Translations under genes and position numbers: made by a program
The notes under the pieces: model-generated
What the model was told of the DNA's origin: nothing
Seen by the model: the letters and a program-made list of their open reading frames with translations, nothing else
The model's database searches: none
Assembly: GCA_031272415.1 (NCBI GenBank)
Contig: JAISTU010000183.1
Location: forward strand, 1-23,321
DNA length: 23,321 nt
From: Bacteroidales bacterium
Lineage (GTDB): Bacteria > Bacteroidota > Bacteroidia > Bacteroidales > WCHB1-69
Reading direction: 5' to 3'
Shown: piece by piece, positions 22,652 through 23,321 of the stretch
Layout: each line of letters begins with the position of its first letter
Position numbering within the stretch: the stretch's first letter is position 1

Positions 22652-22841
22652 TGGAAATTGAGAAAAAAAAATTGACAAAAAAATGAGATAATGAGGTGAA
22701 AATATATAACGTATTGATAATGAGGAGGTTTTGCTGTTTAGATGAGGATGTTTTCAATTGAGAATTGAAAATTATTTTTTCATAATAGGAGTGTAATAGA
22801 TTATACTTTTTTTTGTGTTTGTGGATTTGTTTATAAAAATA

Positions 22842-22867
22842 AAATCGGCAACTAGCATTGCCGATTT
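22842..22867 (-). terminator. Terminator after tRNA-Val
   Basis: On the minus strand AAATCGGCAA and TTGCCGATTT form a perfect 10 bp stem with a 6-base loop, followed by TATTTTTATAA. It lies 42 bp beyond the tRNA 3' end. Confidence 0.85.
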
Positions 22868-22908
22868 CATACTATCGTAAAAACGATAATCAAGCGAGTT
22901 TTTAGTTG

Positions 22909-22983
22909 TGGGAGTTACTGGATTCGAACCAGTGACCCTCTGCTTGTAAGGCAGATGCTCTGAACCAGCTGAGCTAAACTCCC
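22909..22983 (-). tRNA. tRNA-Val(TAC)
   Basis: Minus-strand cloverleaf with acceptor GGGAGTT/AACTCCC, D stem GCTC/GAGC, anticodon stem TCTGC/GCAGA with loop CTTACAA (anticodon TAC), and T arm ACTGG-TTCGAAT-CCAGT. The discriminator is A and CCA is not encoded. It is a single-gene unit between its promoter (23005-23012) and the terminator at 22842-22867. Confidence 0.96.
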
Positions 22984-23004
22984 ATAAGTTGGACAACCGT
23001 TTTA

Positions 23005-23012
23005 CAAAGATA
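23005..23012 (-). promoter_or_regulatory. Promoter of tRNA-Val
   Basis: Minus-strand TATCTTTG within AAAAGTGTATCTTTGTAAAA, the same context as the tRNA-Pro promoter, 22 bp before the mature 5' end. Confidence 0.75.
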
Positions 23013-23111
23013 CACTTTTTTTTGATACAAAAATTAATTTTGCGAAAAAAAAGTTGCAATTATTTTATATTTTGTTGATTATCAATGAAATAAAAATTTG
23101 TATATTTTTTC

Positions 23112-23182
23112 GTCTAAACTGTGATTTTATTTCAGAGTGCAGAGTACAGAGATTTAAATCTTGCAAAAATTATGGTTCAGAC
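23112..23182. repeat. GTCTGAAC hairpin repeat, copy 4 (short, decayed)
   Basis: 71 bp, from GTCTAAACTGTGATTTT to AAAATTATGGTTCAGAC. The centre carries an AGAGTGCAGAGTACAGAG stretch that resembles the TAGAGTG array at the window start, as if one repeat type had entered the other. Confidence 0.7.
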
Positions 23183-23260
23183 AGTAAAGACCGTCTATCC
23201 GCTCTCCACTCTAAAAAAACGACAAGGATGCCGTTTGAACATTTTTTTAGTGAACGAAAA

Positions 23261-23318
23261 CTCTCCATTTTCCATTCTCCATTCTCCATTTTCCATTCTC
23301 CATTTTTTTGTATTTTTG
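23261..23318. repeat. CCATTYT tandem array ending in a promoter-like box
   Basis: About six 7 bp units of CCATTTT or CCATTCT run from 23264 to 23307. They are followed at once by TATTTTTG (23311-23318), a TAnnTTTG box pointing out of the window on the plus strand. A gene just beyond the edge is likely. The remainder of 23013-23260 shows no gene. Confidence 0.65.
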
Positions 23319-23321
23319 CAG

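Noticed and set aside
22772..23059. 95-codon minus-strand ORF
   Set aside because: It reads straight through tRNA-Val, its promoter and its terminator, so it is a chance frame.

Overview
The window looks like a chromosomal segment of an AT-rich member of the Bacteroidota, probably Bacteroidales-like. The reasons are: repeated -7 boxes of the form TAnnTTTG; a TatA-TatC pair without TatB; many lipoproteins and envelope proteins; a DUF4831 protein; a Bacteroidota-style topoisomerase IV B subunit; and a tonB-folC pair. Four tRNA genes are present, none with an encoded CCA end. No phage, transposase, CRISPR or rRNA is visible.

Layout. 1-250 is a cluster of palindromic and tandem repeats ending in a promoter. 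260-1423 is a DUF4831 exported protein. 1717-2693 is tatA-tatC, with tatA carrying a one-base frameshift in an A8 run. 3064-3504 is a small lipoprotein closed by a strong hairpin terminator. 3614-5789 is a plus-strand set: GIN-domain surface protein, cysteine desulfurase, ribbon-helix-helix protein. 5797-11656 is a minus-strand four-gene operon for envelope quality control: a PpiD-like foldase, an NTF2-like lipoprotein, an M3 peptidase lipoprotein and one more lipoprotein. 11955-13968 is a small surface-glycan type locus: an 87-codon ORF with a C11 tract, a glycosyltransferase and an FkbM methyltransferase. 13974-17748 is a minus-strand run: tRNA-Pro, tRNA-Arg, parE, merR-like, murD. 18255-21201 on plus holds an outer-membrane barrel protein, tRNA-Arg(CCG), tonB and folC. 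21206-22384 is hflX on minus, followed by tRNA-Val on minus with a clear terminator.

Intergenic DNA is the most unusual part. Tail-to-tail gene ends are only 4-7 bp apart and carry no repeats. In contrast, the gaps upstream of promoters are filled with a recurring composite: a 92-93 bp imperfect hairpin beginning GTCTGAAC, an 'AGAACGTTTTT...AAAATGCAAAAAAAA' block, runs of a CAATTCT/CCATTCT simple repeat, and a near-identical promoter block ending in GTGTATCTTTG. Copies occur upstream of at least five genes. Other decayed palindromes lie in the same gaps.

The best leads are: the C11 tract in the leader ORF overlapping the glycosyltransferase start (possible phase-variable translational coupling); the A8 frameshift in tatA (transcript slippage, error or decay); the promoter-bearing composite repeat; a Leu replacing the conserved Asp of the ParE EGDSA motif; and a tRNA-Arg(CCG) in which the 19-56 tertiary pair appears to have covaried from G-C to A-U. 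No complete new defence or mobile system could be supported.
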